64,000 nucleotides of DNA, taken from Clostridiales bacterium. GTDB lineage: Bacteria; Bacillota; Clostridia; Monoglobales; Monoglobaceae. A model generated the notes under the pieces. It was not told the DNA's origin, made no database searches, and saw nothing but the letters and a program-made list of their open reading frames with translations. The stretch spans positions 14,125 to 78,124 of the forward strand of contig JAEDLZ010000001.1 of the NCBI GenBank assembly GCA_016303265.1, read 5' to 3'. Shown here in pieces: positions 17,991 to 27,924 of this stretch (position 1 is its first letter; every line of letters starts with the position of its first letter). Made by a program: the position numbers and the translations under genes.

Positions 17991-18445
17991 ATGCAGATAA
18001 ATTTATATAGCCATAACAAAATCGCATATTAAAATGTGCTCTTTTTGCTGTAAACAGGAAAAAGGCTGATGTTATACACCCCACCGGAACAGAAAAATTA
18101 TTTATTGCTTTTAAGCTGTGTGAGAACAATCCCGATAAAAAATATGCTGGCTGTCACTTTCTGAGCATATTTTTGATATACAGCTTGAAAACTTAAAAAG
18201 AGCCACAGGCGGATATGTGCCTCAAAGCATCGGCTTTTTCACATATGCAAGCCTGATGAATATGAGTGAAAATAAAATCGCAGAAATAAATTCGGACTAT
18301 ATAATTTTGGATGGGCTCCGCCGCTGCGGTGCCCAAATGTGGTGACAAGGCGTTGAAACCGTAAGAACGAAATATGACCCGAATGAAGAATGGGTAAAAG
18401 GGCATAAAGCGCAGTTTTGTGCTGAGCCGGGCTTCTTTTGATTTA
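17991..18445 (+). pseudogene. Degraded N-terminal part of a DEAD/DEAH-box (SF2) helicase
   Basis: ATG 17991, after GAGGTG, begins MQINLYSHNKIAY and hits a stop. Pieces in more than one frame then continue: VIHPTGTEKLFIAFKLCE (Walker A, with GK changed to EK), ICWLSLSEHIFDIQLENLKR, ATGGYVPQSIGFFTYASLMN, and DYIILDGLRRCGAQMW (the DEFHRCGAQMW box degraded). The piece ends at TGA 18443-18445. At least two internal stops and one frameshift are visible, and the rest of the helicase is missing. Intact homologues are accessory helicases of Clostridia. No function expected. Confidence 0.78.
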
Positions 18446-18484
18446 ATATCTGAAGGTTAATGAGAGCAGAGAGGTAAAAATATT

Positions 18485-19702
18485 ATGTCAGAACGCACAA
18501 GGATGATTCCCTTTAGTCCTCCTGATATTTCGGAGGCGGAAATAAATGAAGTTGCAGAAGCACTCCGTTCCGGTTGGATTACCACCGGACCGAGAACGAA
18601 GCAGCTTGAAAAAAATATTGCAGAATGGATTGGCACAGAAAAATGCGTCTGCCTTAATTCGCAGACAGCTTGCGCCGAGATGGCTCTGCGTGTGCTTGGT
18701 ATCGGTCATGGGGACGAAATTATAGTCCCTGCATATACTTACACCGCATCCGCATCTGTCATAGATCATGTCGGTGCAAAAATCGTCATGATTGATTCGC
18801 AGAAAGACAGTCTCGAAATGGATTATGACGCTGTGGAAGCTGCCATCACCGAAAAGACGAAAGCAATCATTCCTGTCGATCTCGGCGGTGTGCCGTGCGA
18901 TTACGACCGCATTTTTGAAATTGTCGAGCGTAAAAAGCAATTTTTCAAGCCGTCAAACGAGATACAGAAGGCAATCGGCAGGATTGCCATATGTGCCGAT
19001 GCAGCACACGCATTCGGCTCAAAGCAGCATGGGAGAATGATTGGCAGCATTGCCGATTTTTCAAGTTTCAGTTTTCATGCCGTCAAAAACCTTACCACAG
19101 CAGAAGGCGGAGCACTGACATGGCGCACCATTGACGGTATCAGCAACGAGGACATTTATCATAAGGTTCAGCTTCTCAGTCTGCACGGTCAGTCAAAAGA
19201 CGCTCTCGCTAAAACCAAGCCGGGCGCATGGGAATACGATATTGTCGGCACATGGTATAAGTGCAATATGACAGATGTAGTTGCGGCAATTGGGTTAAAG
19301 CAACTTGAGCGCTACCCAAAGATGCTTGCAAGAAGAAAAGAGATAATCGGCAGATACGATACCGCGTTCAAGCCACTCGGCGTTGAAACGCTTGACCATT
19401 ACAACACCGAACACGAATCTTCGGGACATCTCTACATTACCCGTGTTCCGGATATTACATCGGAGCAGCGAAATGAGATTATCATAAAAATGGCGGAACA
19501 GGGCGTTGCCTGCAATGTTCACTATAAGCCGCTGCCGATGCACACGGCATATAAGAACCTCGGATTTGATATTAAAGATTATCCCGGCGCTTATGCTCAT
19601 TTTGCCAATGAAATCACACTGCCGCTCCACACTTGTCTGACTGATGAGGATGTGGAATATGTGATAGAGAAATATGTTGAGATACTGAAAGAGTATGTAT
19701 AA
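18485..19702 (+). CDS. DegT/DnrJ/EryC1/StrS family sugar aminotransferase
   Basis: A 405-residue PLP-dependent aminotransferase. The N-terminal RMIPFSPPDI and SGWITTGPRTKQLEKNIAEW are typical of the family, and the PLP lysine lies in SFHAVKNLTTAEGG. Members of this group transaminate nucleotide 4-keto-sugars in surface glycan synthesis (PglE/LegC type). It is the first intact gene of the polysaccharide locus. The 4,6-dehydratase that normally supplies such a substrate is not in the window; the degraded DNA just upstream suggests that genes were lost here. GAGAGGT precedes the ATG. Confidence 0.93.
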   Translation: MSERTRMIPFSPPDISEAEINEVAEALRSGWITTGPRTKQLEKNIAEWIGTEKCVCLNSQTACAEMALRVLGIGHGDEIIVPAYTYTASASVIDHVGAKIVMIDSQKDSLEMDYDAVEAAITEKTKAIIPVDLGGVPCDYDRIFEIVERKKQFFKPSNEIQKAIGRIAICADAAHAFGSKQHGRMIGSIADFSSFSFHAVKNLTTAEGGALTWRTIDGISNEDIYHKVQLLSLHGQSKDALAKTKPGAWEYDIVGTWYKCNMTDVVAAIGLKQLERYPKMLARRKEIIGRYDTAFKPLGVETLDHYNTEHESSGHLYITRVPDITSEQRNEIIIKMAEQGVACNVHYKPLPMHTAYKNLGFDIKDYPGAYAHFANEITLPLHTCLTDEDVEYVIEKYVEILKEYV

Positions 19703-19721
19703 CAAGTCGGAGGTGTGATAA

Positions 19722-20192
19722 TTGTATTCGATACGCAAGTTGAACAAGTTTAATATTTCGGGACTGAAAAGAGCATCCGACATTTTGTATGAGTGCGGCA
19801 AGGATATGGCAAAGAGGTATGATCTGCACCATTGGGACAATTCTCACATCAAGAATTGGGCAGTTATTGCCTTATGTGCTTTGAAAAACGATATTTACTT
19901 GGTATATAAAGAAAATGCGCCTGTGGCAACTTTTCAGACCAAAAAACAGAGCAAATCATTCCTGTTTCAAAAATTGGCAACTGCTCCCGAGTTTGCGGAG
20001 GGAGGTATTGGAACTTATTGCTTAACTGAGATTGAGCGTTTAGCGAAAGAAAATAGTTGCACAGAGGTTATTTGCGAAGTTTATGACAAAGCCGAACACG
20101 CGAAGAATTTTTATGAACACAGAGGCTATACAGTCTATGGTGCAACGGAAACCTTGAAATACAAAGAATTGAAAATGCGGAAAGAGATATAG
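19722..20192 (+). CDS. GNAT family N-acetyltransferase
   Basis: A 156-residue GNAT-fold protein. The acetyl-CoA loop is visible as LATAPEFAEGGIGTYCL, followed by the C-terminal YDKAEHAKNFYEHRGYTVYG segment. The start is TTG 19722, chosen for CGGAGGTG about ten bases upstream. It sits between the aminotransferase and an ATP-grasp gene, so acylation of an amino-sugar made by the aminotransferase is plausible, though substrate assignment is inference. Confidence 0.85.
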   Translation: MYSIRKLNKFNISGLKRASDILYECGKDMAKRYDLHHWDNSHIKNWAVIALCALKNDIYLVYKENAPVATFQTKKQSKSFLFQKLATAPEFAEGGIGTYCLTEIERLAKENSCTEVICEVYDKAEHAKNFYEHRGYTVYGATETLKYKELKMRKEI

Positions 20193-20198
20193 GAACTT

Positions 20199-21416
20199 AT
20201 GAAGAAAATACTGATTATCGGCGCAGGCTTTTTGCAGAGTTTTGTTATCAAGAAAGCAAAAAGTATGGGATACGAAACATTGGCGGTAGATGCCGATCCA
20301 AATGCGATTGGTTTTCGCTTTGCAGACAAGTACGAAGTTATCAATATCGTTGATGAAAAGGCTTGTCTTGCCTATGCACAAAAAGAAAATATCGATGGTG
20401 TTTTGACAGCTGCAACCGATTACGGTGTTTTGACTGCCGCCTACATAGCAAGAGAAATGCACCTTGGCGGACTTGATTATGAGGTCGCAAAGCTGATAAA
20501 GAACAAGTATAGGGTGCGCAAGCGTTTGTTTGAGGCAAGGGTTGATGATACAGAGCAAGCTTATGAGATTGATAAAGATACAGACATAAACACTCTTTGC
20601 GAGAAGTTGTCATTTCCCGTTATGGTTAAACCTTGCGATGGTTCAGGGAGCAGAGGTGCCACCCGTGTCGATGAAAAATCGCAGTTTGCCGATGCCTGCA
20701 AGAATGCAATTGCGGCATCGATTACGCATCGTGCCGAGGTGGAAACTTTTATTGTCGGCAAAGAATACGGTGCGGAAACGCTTGTGGCAAACGGAAAGGT
20801 AAATGTGCTTGGTATTATGCGAAAGTGGATGACGAATCCTCCGTATTACGCCGAGCTTGGGCACGCTATTCCGACAGACTTGCCCCGAGAAGTTGAAGAA
20901 AGGGCAAAACAATGTGTCAAAAGTGCAATCAAAGCACTTGACATAAACTTCGGCTCTGTCAATATGGATATGCTCATTACCGCCGAGGGAAAGATACATA
21001 TTATTGACATCGGTGCGAGAATGGGCGGTAATATGATCGGGCCGTGCATTATCCCATATGGAACAGGCGTTGATTATATGGCAAATATGATTCGCAATGC
21101 CGTTGGTGATGAGGTTGATTTAACGCCATGCAAGAATAGTGCCGTAGCAACACGACTCCTCGCTTTCGGCGGCGGAGTTGTAAAACAGCTTCCCGACTTT
21201 GAAAAGATAGAAAAAGAATACGGCGTTGAAATATACCATCATTTAGAGGTTGGTCAGGAGGTAAGAGAGTACCATACCAACCTTGACGGCTGCGGATATA
21301 TCGTTGCAAAGGCAGACGATGTTGAAACAGCAGTACATAAGGCAGAAGAAGCATTGAAACTGATAGAAAAAACGATTTTTATGATAGATGGAGTTGAGCG
21401 ATATGGGCAAGCATGA
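20199..21416 (+). CDS. ATP-grasp protein of the polysaccharide locus
   Basis: A 405-residue ATP-grasp enzyme. The N-terminal Rossmann-like part (MKKILIIGAGFLQSFVIKKA) is followed by the ATP-grasp fold (FPVMVKPCDGSGSRGATRV, then NMDMLITAEGKIHIIDIGAR with the metal-binding carboxylates). The overall layout resembles carbamoyl-phosphate synthase/PurK-like ligases. ATP-grasp enzymes in glycan loci join a carboxylate to an amine, for example an acyl or amino acid decoration of an amino-sugar; that role here is inference. Its end overlaps the next start by 14 bases. Confidence 0.9.
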   Translation: MKKILIIGAGFLQSFVIKKAKSMGYETLAVDADPNAIGFRFADKYEVINIVDEKACLAYAQKENIDGVLTAATDYGVLTAAYIAREMHLGGLDYEVAKLIKNKYRVRKRLFEARVDDTEQAYEIDKDTDINTLCEKLSFPVMVKPCDGSGSRGATRVDEKSQFADACKNAIAASITHRAEVETFIVGKEYGAETLVANGKVNVLGIMRKWMTNPPYYAELGHAIPTDLPREVEERAKQCVKSAIKALDINFGSVNMDMLITAEGKIHIIDIGARMGGNMIGPCIIPYGTGVDYMANMIRNAVGDEVDLTPCKNSAVATRLLAFGGGVVKQLPDFEKIEKEYGVEIYHHLEVGQEVREYHTNLDGCGYIVAKADDVETAVHKAEEALKLIEKTIFMIDGVERYGQA

Positions 21417-22122
21417 TGATACGGCGAATGCTGAAAAACTTTACGAGAGCAGTAAGCAAGAGGAAAAATATAAGGGGTTCTATCAGATTGTATTGAAACG
21501 ACTTATCGATATTTTGATTTGTATCGTTATCCTCCCTTTTATTTTGCTGATAACAATTCCGATATCAATAGCCATAAAAGCCGAGGACGGCGGACCGATT
21601 TTCTATAAGTCCCGCCGACTTGGAAAAGATTTTAAAGAATTTAATATGCTTAAATTCCGTTCTATGAAAGTAAACTCCCCCGACCTCCGAAATGACGATG
21701 GAAGCACATACAATTCTCAGAGCGACAACCGGGTAACTCATATTGGCAGACTTCTCCGCGAAACAAGTATCGACGAACTGCCCCAATGTTTCAATGTGCT
21801 CCTCGGACACATGAGCCTCATTGGCCCGCGCGCCGGTGATGTGGAATCCAAAGATACATATGAGAAAGATGAAAAGGATAAAATGCTTGTCCGTCCCGGA
21901 ATAAGTGGCTATACACAAGCCTATTACCGCAACAATCTGGGCGTAAGGGAGAAAAGATTGTATGATGCTTGGTACGCCCACAATGTTTCTGTTTGGCTTG
22001 ATATAAAGATTATTTTCAAGACTATAGCGACGGTATTGAAAAGGGAAAATGTTTATACAAATACAGAACTTGCCGAGCTAAAAGTGGAGGCTGAAAAAGC
22101 ACCGAAGGAGGTTATAAAATGA
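21403..22122 (+). CDS. Initiating sugar-phosphate transferase (PglC/WcaJ-type)
   Basis: A 239-residue monotopic phosphoglycosyl transferase that loads the first sugar phosphate on undecaprenyl phosphate. After a short cytosolic N-terminus comes the re-entrant membrane helix (RLIDILICIVILPFILLITI), then the catalytic blocks YKSRRLGKDFKEFNMLKFRSM, RETSIDELPQCFNVLLG (Asp-Glu pair), SLIGPRAG and RPGISGYTQ. I take ATG 21403 with GGAG about ten bases upstream; an in-frame ATG at 21388 is possible. It overlaps the upstream gene and its TGA overlaps the next ATG. Confidence 0.94.
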   Translation: MGKHDDTANAEKLYESSKQEEKYKGFYQIVLKRLIDILICIVILPFILLITIPISIAIKAEDGGPIFYKSRRLGKDFKEFNMLKFRSMKVNSPDLRNDDGSTYNSQSDNRVTHIGRLLRETSIDELPQCFNVLLGHMSLIGPRAGDVESKDTYEKDEKDKMLVRPGISGYTQAYYRNNLGVREKRLYDAWYAHNVSVWLDIKIIFKTIATVLKRENVYTNTELAELKVEAEKAPKEVIK

Positions 22123-23300
22123 GCAAAATTCTGTTTATTTCAAACATATCCAATAGGATTACATCATTCGTTACTGCAAGTATATCAGCGGCTCACAGTT
22201 TGGACATAGATTTTTATCATGCGGCGAATTGGCAGGATGCCGAAAAGTCGCAAATTGAAATCTATGAAAAAATGTATAACATTAAAATTAAAAGTGTTCC
22301 GATTTCAAGAAATCCACTTGCAAAGACAAATTTAACGGCATACAAAGAACTTGTTGAATTTATCAAGAAGGAAAATATCGACTACATACACTGCAATACT
22401 CCGACAGGTGGCATTCTCGGTCGCTTGGCAGGAAAAAAGTGCAAGGTTAAAAGAGTAATCTATCAGGCACACGGTTTTCATTTTTACAAGGGTGCGCCAA
22501 AGAAAAATTGGCTTGTATATTACCCCGTGGAAAAATGGCTTGCTCGTTATACCGACGCTTTGATTACCATCAACAGCGAGGATTTTGAACTTGCGAAAGC
22601 TAAATTAAAACTACGCAAAAACGGTAAGGTTTACTATGTTCACGGTGTTGGTATTGATACGGCGCAATATAATCTGAGCGAAAAATCCCGCGAGGAGAAA
22701 CGGCTTGAATTGGGGCTTGGCGAAAACGATGTTGCTTTGATTTCAATGGGCGATTTGATTGAACGCAAAAATTATGACTCTGCGATCCGTGCGGTTGCTG
22801 AGGCAAATACTCCCGCCTTGCAGTATTTTATCTGCGGCAAAGGCCCGGAAGAAGAAAATCTTAAAGCACTTGTGCAGAGCCTGGGCGTGGCTGAACAGAT
22901 TCATTTTCTCGGATTCCGATCGGATATTAAAGAGTTGCTTACTGCCGCCGATGTGTTTCTGTTTACCACGAAACAAGAGGGACTTCCTCGCTCTATGATG
23001 GAGGCGATGGCTTCGGGACTTCCCTGCGTAGCAAGCAAAATCCGCGGAAATACGGACTTGCTTGATGGTACGGATGGCGGCTATCTCTGTGAAGCAACTG
23101 ATGTATCTGGCTATGCGGAAAGGCTGCGACTCTTGGCGAGTGATAAGGCTTTGCGAGAAACGATGGGAAGAAACAACCTGATTGCCGTGCAAAAATTCAA
23201 CACTGAAACCGTAAGAGAAGAACTGCGAAAAGTTTATGAAACTGAATTTGATGTGTCGGCGGTTGAGAAAGAGATGAGGAATATTTACGCCGAAGTTTAG
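22119..23300 (+). CDS. Glycosyltransferase family 4
   Basis: A 393-residue GT-B fold retaining glycosyltransferase. The acceptor-side N-terminus contains HCNTPTGGILGRLAGK; the donor side has the EX7E motif (KQEGLPRSMMEAMASGLP). It is similar to EpsD/PglA-type enzymes that follow the initiating transferase. The ATG overlaps the preceding stop (ATGA), so the two are coupled and this enzyme probably adds the second sugar. The sugar specificity cannot be read from sequence. Confidence 0.92.
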   Translation: MSKILFISNISNRITSFVTASISAAHSLDIDFYHAANWQDAEKSQIEIYEKMYNIKIKSVPISRNPLAKTNLTAYKELVEFIKKENIDYIHCNTPTGGILGRLAGKKCKVKRVIYQAHGFHFYKGAPKKNWLVYYPVEKWLARYTDALITINSEDFELAKAKLKLRKNGKVYYVHGVGIDTAQYNLSEKSREEKRLELGLGENDVALISMGDLIERKNYDSAIRAVAEANTPALQYFICGKGPEEENLKALVQSLGVAEQIHFLGFRSDIKELLTAADVFLFTTKQEGLPRSMMEAMASGLPCVASKIRGNTDLLDGTDGGYLCEATDVSGYAERLRLLASDKALRETMGRNNLIAVQKFNTETVREELRKVYETEFDVSAVEKEMRNIYAEV

Positions 23301-23309
23301 GAGTGGAAG

Positions 23310-24455
23310 ATGAAAAAGAGAGTAGTTTTGATACGGTCAAATCCCGTTTCTCCGGATCCTCCCGTCGAGAAAGTGGCAGACGCCTTGCTTGCAAACGGTT
23401 ATGAGGTAATGGTTATCGGTTGGGATAGAGGGAGCAATATAACTGAAAGGCTTGAAAATTTATCACTTGAACACGGTGTCGCAAAGATAACGAGGTTTGG
23501 TATTCCGGCAATGTTTGACGGCGGAATAAGAAAGAACCTTTTCCCTTTGGCAAAGTTTCAACACAGATTATATAAGTGGTTGAAAAAAAACAAAAATGAA
23601 TATGACATAATTCATTCCTTTGATTTTGACACGGGTTTTATGGCATATAAAATCGCAAGAAAATATAACAAAACATTGGTTTATCACATCCTTGATTTTT
23701 ACATTGATTCGCACAATGTTCCAACCGGATATTTAAAATCAAAAGTCAGAAATGCAGAATTTGCAATAATAAACAACGCAGATGCAACGATTATTTGTAC
23801 GGAAAAACGCCTTGAGCAAATCGCAGGGACTAAGCCAAAAAGATTGGAAATTATCCATAATACGCCGAAAGCGGTCAGACAAATAAGCGATAGTTTCTGT
23901 GAACTAAAAAACAGTTGCCGCTACAAGATAGTTTATGTTGGCATATTGGCCGGCTCAAGATTTTTGAGGGAAATCGTCAAGTTTGTCAAAGAGGACGATA
24001 GGTTTGAATTCCATGTCGGCGGCTTTGGCATTATGGAAAATGAGGTTGCTGAGGCTGCTCAAAAATGTGACCGCATATTTTATTATGGAAAACTGCCATA
24101 TGATAAAACATTAGCGTTGGAGCAGGCCTGCGATATTATGACTGCAATCTACGACCCCAAAGTGCCTAACCACAGATACGCCGCGCCGAACAAGTTTTAT
24201 GAATCTTTAATGCTCGGAAAACCTGTTGTGATGGCTCGAAATACGGGGTTTGATGAAATCATTGAAAATAAGCATATCGGATGCTTGATTGATTTCAGCG
24301 AAAAAGGATTTTCTGATGGCATGAATCAATTGGTTTCTCATAAAGACGAGTGGGCATCCATGAGTGAGCAAATGAAAAAACTGTACAAAGAGCAGTATAG
24401 TTGGGATGAAATGGAAAGGCGACTTTTGAAGTTATATGCAGGATTAAGTAAATGA
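23310..24455 (+). CDS. Glycosyltransferase, GT4-like
   Basis: A 381-residue GT-B protein beginning RVVLIRSNPVSPDPPVEKVA, with HSFDFDTGFMAYKIA in the N-terminal domain and the donor-site segment PNKFYESLMLGKPVVM, where the E corresponds to the second Glu of the EX7E motif. It follows the previous gene after nine bases and overlaps the next by ATGA. A cytosolic enzyme of lipid-linked oligosaccharide assembly by context. Confidence 0.88.
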   Translation: MKKRVVLIRSNPVSPDPPVEKVADALLANGYEVMVIGWDRGSNITERLENLSLEHGVAKITRFGIPAMFDGGIRKNLFPLAKFQHRLYKWLKKNKNEYDIIHSFDFDTGFMAYKIARKYNKTLVYHILDFYIDSHNVPTGYLKSKVRNAEFAIINNADATIICTEKRLEQIAGTKPKRLEIIHNTPKAVRQISDSFCELKNSCRYKIVYVGILAGSRFLREIVKFVKEDDRFEFHVGGFGIMENEVAEAAQKCDRIFYYGKLPYDKTLALEQACDIMTAIYDPKVPNHRYAAPNKFYESLMLGKPVVMARNTGFDEIIENKHIGCLIDFSEKGFSDGMNQLVSHKDEWASMSEQMKKLYKEQYSWDEMERRLLKLYAGLSK

Positions 24456-25591
24456 AAAAAATATTGATTGTAAATAATAATTTGGATATGGGCGGGATTC
24501 AAAAATCGCTCGTGAATTTGCTAAAGGAAGTACATAGCCGCTATGATATTACACTCTTGCTTTTCAGCAAAAGCGGAACATTGTTAAAGGATGTTCCGGA
24601 GGATGTGAATATTATAACGCCGAACAGATGCTATCGTATGTTAGGCTTGACAAAAGCTGAGTTGAGGAAGTATCCGTTTTTGTTTTGCATGAAATTTCTG
24701 CTGATGAAGTACACCTCTATCTTTTCAAGAAGAAGTGCAATGAAGTTGCTTGGACTTTTTCAAAGAAAAATCAGAGGGTATGATACTGTTATATCATACT
24801 CACATTTGTTTCATCATAAATATTTTGCAAATGGGAGCGCAGATTTTGTGCTGGACAAGACGATCGGAAAAAGGAAAATATGCCTTGTTCATTGCGACTA
24901 TCTCAATTCCGGCACAATGTCGAAACAGAACAACAGCTTATATTCCGAGTTCGACAAAATTGCCTGTTGTTCGGATTCTGTAAGGAAAAGATTTTTAGAT
25001 GGCAGCAGAATATCGCCGGACAAAGTGTTTACACTAAGGAATTTCTATGATTTTGACATCATTAAATTTGCAAACGAAAAGCCATATATGTATGAAGATG
25101 ACAGTATCAATCTGCTGACAGTAGCACGGCTGTCCCATGAAAAGGGAGTAGACAAAGCCATTGACGCTTTTCATGCCGCAGGGAGAAAGGATATCAGGTA
25201 TTACATTGTCGGAGATGGTCCTCAAAGAAGTATTTTGGAAAACAAGGTCAGCGATTATCATATGGAAGAACGGATATTCTTTCTTGGTGAACAACAAAAT
25301 CCATACAGATATATGCTCAATGCCGATTATTTGTTGGTGCCGTCCTTGCATGAAGCTGCACCGATGGTCTTCGACGAGGCCAATATACTTGGCTTGCCAA
25401 TCATAACGACAAATACTACTTCCGCACAGGAAATGGTAGCGGACAATGACGGGACAGTATGTGAGAATTTTGATGAGCTGGAAAATATCTTGGAGAATTT
25501 AAAAAAGAGAGAAACAAGGAAAGAAGCTTTGCGGACAAATGAAACGCAGCTTAAACAGTTCTTTTATTTGGAAAACGAATTGGAAATATGA
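24452..25591 (+). CDS. Glycosyltransferase family 4
   Basis: A 379-residue GT-B protein. The N-terminus reads ILIVNNNLDMGGIQKSLVN (acceptor loop), the linker SINLLTVARLSHEKGVDKA is diagnostic, and the EX7E motif is HEAAPMVFDEANILGLP. It overlaps the previous gene by four bases and ends 13 bases before the polymerase gene. Probably transfers one of the repeat-unit sugars; donor unknown. Confidence 0.92.
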   Translation: MKKILIVNNNLDMGGIQKSLVNLLKEVHSRYDITLLLFSKSGTLLKDVPEDVNIITPNRCYRMLGLTKAELRKYPFLFCMKFLLMKYTSIFSRRSAMKLLGLFQRKIRGYDTVISYSHLFHHKYFANGSADFVLDKTIGKRKICLVHCDYLNSGTMSKQNNSLYSEFDKIACCSDSVRKRFLDGSRISPDKVFTLRNFYDFDIIKFANEKPYMYEDDSINLLTVARLSHEKGVDKAIDAFHAAGRKDIRYYIVGDGPQRSILENKVSDYHMEERIFFLGEQQNPYRYMLNADYLLVPSLHEAAPMVFDEANILGLPIITTNTTSAQEMVADNDGTVCENFDELENILENLKKRETRKEALRTNETQLKQFFYLENELEI

Positions 25592-25604
25592 GGAGCGACG
25601 GCAG

Positions 25605-26939
25605 ATGAACAAAGAAAATAAAGAGATATTTGGGTTCAGCAGAACAATGTTTTTGCAGTGTATTGTCGTATTTTTGGGGATATGCGGCGGTTTGTGGATT
25701 AACAAATACATTTATATACTCACGGCATTATTCACTATACTGATGTGCTTTACAAAGGACATCAATAATATTTATTATAATTTGCTTTTCAGTATTTCAT
25801 TTACTGTAATATATAAACTCAATCCTTCTTCGACATCGCTTTTCGCATACATAATGATTGCAGCAGGCGTAATTCTGATAGCTCGGAGGGGAAATTTCAA
25901 TATGGCACAGTTTCTTCCCATGTGCCTTTTTTCGGTGTATCTCATTGTCGGAATGGGGTCTAAATATACAACTGCATTTAAAATGATTATGGGAATTATC
26001 TTATTTTACCTATTTGTAAGAACAATTGAAGTCGATGATTTCAAAAATCACATAATGGCTTTTGTACTGGGTGTTATCGGCAGTTCAGCGGTAGGAACTT
26101 TTCGTGATTCCCTGCCGCAGCTGTCGGCATACTTCAAATCGGAATATACATTATATAACGGCGCTGATTTGACATACAGATTTACCGGATTAAATTATGA
26201 TCCTAATTTTTATTCTATGTCAGTCGTATTCGCAATTGTTCTTTGCATAATTTTGCTGATGAATAAAACAGGTAATAGGGCGCTTATGTGGACATTATTG
26301 GTTTCGTTGTTGGTGTTTGGCTTTCAGTCTTACAGCAAAATGTTTTTGCTGGCTGTTATGATAGTTGGCATCATATCAATAATTTACATGATGAAATCTC
26401 CCAAAATGATTTTGGCAGCATTGGCAGCATTGCTTACACTGGGAATGGGCGTTGTAACATGGTTAAAGGAAATCGGTTACATGGATATAATGTATAACAG
26501 AATATTTGAGGGCGATATTACAACGGGACGATTGGACATATTGAAAAGCTATTATGAATATTTAGCCAACTCACCGTTTGCTTTTATTTTTGGCAAAGGG
26601 ATAGGAGCCGACTACCTCTCGGTCGGAGGCGCACACAATACATATATTGAATCGGTGTATTGTGTCGGTATATTGGGCAGCATAATCTTTTTGTATATGA
26701 TGATTTCAATATTCAAATGCAAAAAGTACAATAACAAAAAACGGAGCTTGAATTATATGCTGCTCTTTGTTTTCTTGGTAATGATTAGTGTTCTTGGCTG
26801 TTTTACAATAAACGAACTTCCATTTTATTGTATTCTTGTATGGTTAGGGTTAAATATCAATGTTGAAAGTAGAAACGGTAGTATGAAAGAAAGAGGAATG
26901 CGAAATGTACAGCGTAATAGTACCGATTTACAGGGTTGA
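25605..26939 (+). CDS. Wzy-like O-antigen/capsule polymerase
   Basis: A 444-residue polytopic membrane protein with about ten or more hydrophobic segments and the large extracellular loop typical of Wzy/O-antigen ligase-family proteins, including GLNYDPNFYSMS and the conserved GKGIGADYLSVGGAHNTYIE segment before the last helices. It would polymerise lipid-linked repeat units outside the membrane. ATG 25605 follows GAGGAG at good spacing; an in-frame opening from 25539 would lie within the preceding gene. Its 3' end overlaps the GT2 gene by 35 bases. Assignment by topology and the H-N-x-Y motif. Confidence 0.82.
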   Translation: MNKENKEIFGFSRTMFLQCIVVFLGICGGLWINKYIYILTALFTILMCFTKDINNIYYNLLFSISFTVIYKLNPSSTSLFAYIMIAAGVILIARRGNFNMAQFLPMCLFSVYLIVGMGSKYTTAFKMIMGIILFYLFVRTIEVDDFKNHIMAFVLGVIGSSAVGTFRDSLPQLSAYFKSEYTLYNGADLTYRFTGLNYDPNFYSMSVVFAIVLCIILLMNKTGNRALMWTLLVSLLVFGFQSYSKMFLLAVMIVGIISIIYMMKSPKMILAALAALLTLGMGVVTWLKEIGYMDIMYNRIFEGDITTGRLDILKSYYEYLANSPFAFIFGKGIGADYLSVGGAHNTYIESVYCVGILGSIIFLYMMISIFKCKKYNNKKRSLNYMLLFVFLVMISVLGCFTINELPFYCILVWLGLNINVESRNGSMKERGMRNVQRNSTDLQG

Positions 26940-27924
26940 AGAATATCTGCCGCAGTGTATTGAGAGTATTCTCGCTCAAACACATAAGAATTTTGAACTG
27001 ATTTTGGTAGATGATGGCTCACCTGATAATTGCCCCTGGATTTGCGATGAGTATGCGGAAAAAGATAGCAGAATAAAGGTTATTCATAAAAAGAACGGTG
27101 GATCTGTCAGTGCAAGAAAAGCCGGACTCAAAGCTGCACAGGGGGAATATATCTGCTTTGTTGACGGAGACGATTTTGTTTCAAATGATATGCTTGAAAC
27201 ATATGAAAGGGAGCTTTGCCGGCAAAAGGTTGATGTGATTTGCACGGGGTATTCGTCCTACTGTGGCGAACACGAGATTACAGCGGTTTTGCAGCCGGGG
27301 GCAAACAGGATTTACAACAAGAGTGAATTGCAGGAAGAAATATATCTTAAAATGCTTTCGAAAAAACCGTTCTATTCATTTTACATTTTTCCCACCGTTT
27401 GGTCAAAATGCTTTAGAAAAGCAGTTGTTGAAAAGGCATGCGAAGACATTCCGGATGAAATATCTCTCGGTGATGATGTGGCAGTCACCTATCCTGTGCT
27501 CTTAGAAGCCGAGTCGGTTAGCGTCATAAATTATACCGGATATATGTATCGGCAAAATCTTAATTCGATGACGCATACACATGATAAAAATTTGTACGAA
27601 AAAATCAGAAATCTTATTGTATATCTAAAATCGATTGAAAAGAAAACCGGATGGCAGGCAGGAAATCAAATCAATGAATACGCAGTTTATCTTTTGATTT
27701 TGGCTAAGGACAATGAATTTAAGTACAATAAAAAGGAATCGTATCGCAATAAAAAAAGAAATATGCAGAAGTACCTAAACGATCCTTTGTTTAAGGAAAT
27801 CCTCCGAAATGTGAGGATAGAAGGATGGAAAAATAAATTCATAGTATTCTGTTTCAAAACACAGTTGCTCATGCCGATAAATGTGTATGAAGCAATTTTG
27901 CAAAAGGGAGAAAACAATGACTAA
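26905..27924 (+). CDS. Glycosyltransferase family 2
   Basis: A 339-residue GT-A enzyme: VIVPIYRVEEYLPQCIESIL, ELILVDDGSPDNC and GGSVSARKAGLKAAQGEY, with the DXD-type motif FVDGDDFVS. The C-terminal half is AT-rich and Lys-rich. It starts within the polymerase gene (GAGG before ATG 26905) and ends within the flippase gene, so the three are translationally linked. Confidence 0.94.
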   Translation: MYSVIVPIYRVEEYLPQCIESILAQTHKNFELILVDDGSPDNCPWICDEYAEKDSRIKVIHKKNGGSVSARKAGLKAAQGEYICFVDGDDFVSNDMLETYERELCRQKVDVICTGYSSYCGEHEITAVLQPGANRIYNKSELQEEIYLKMLSKKPFYSFYIFPTVWSKCFRKAVVEKACEDIPDEISLGDDVAVTYPVLLEAESVSVINYTGYMYRQNLNSMTHTHDKNLYEKIRNLIVYLKSIEKKTGWQAGNQINEYAVYLLILAKDNEFKYNKKESYRNKKRNMQKYLNDPLFKEILRNVRIEGWKNKFIVFCFKTQLLMPINVYEAILQKGENND

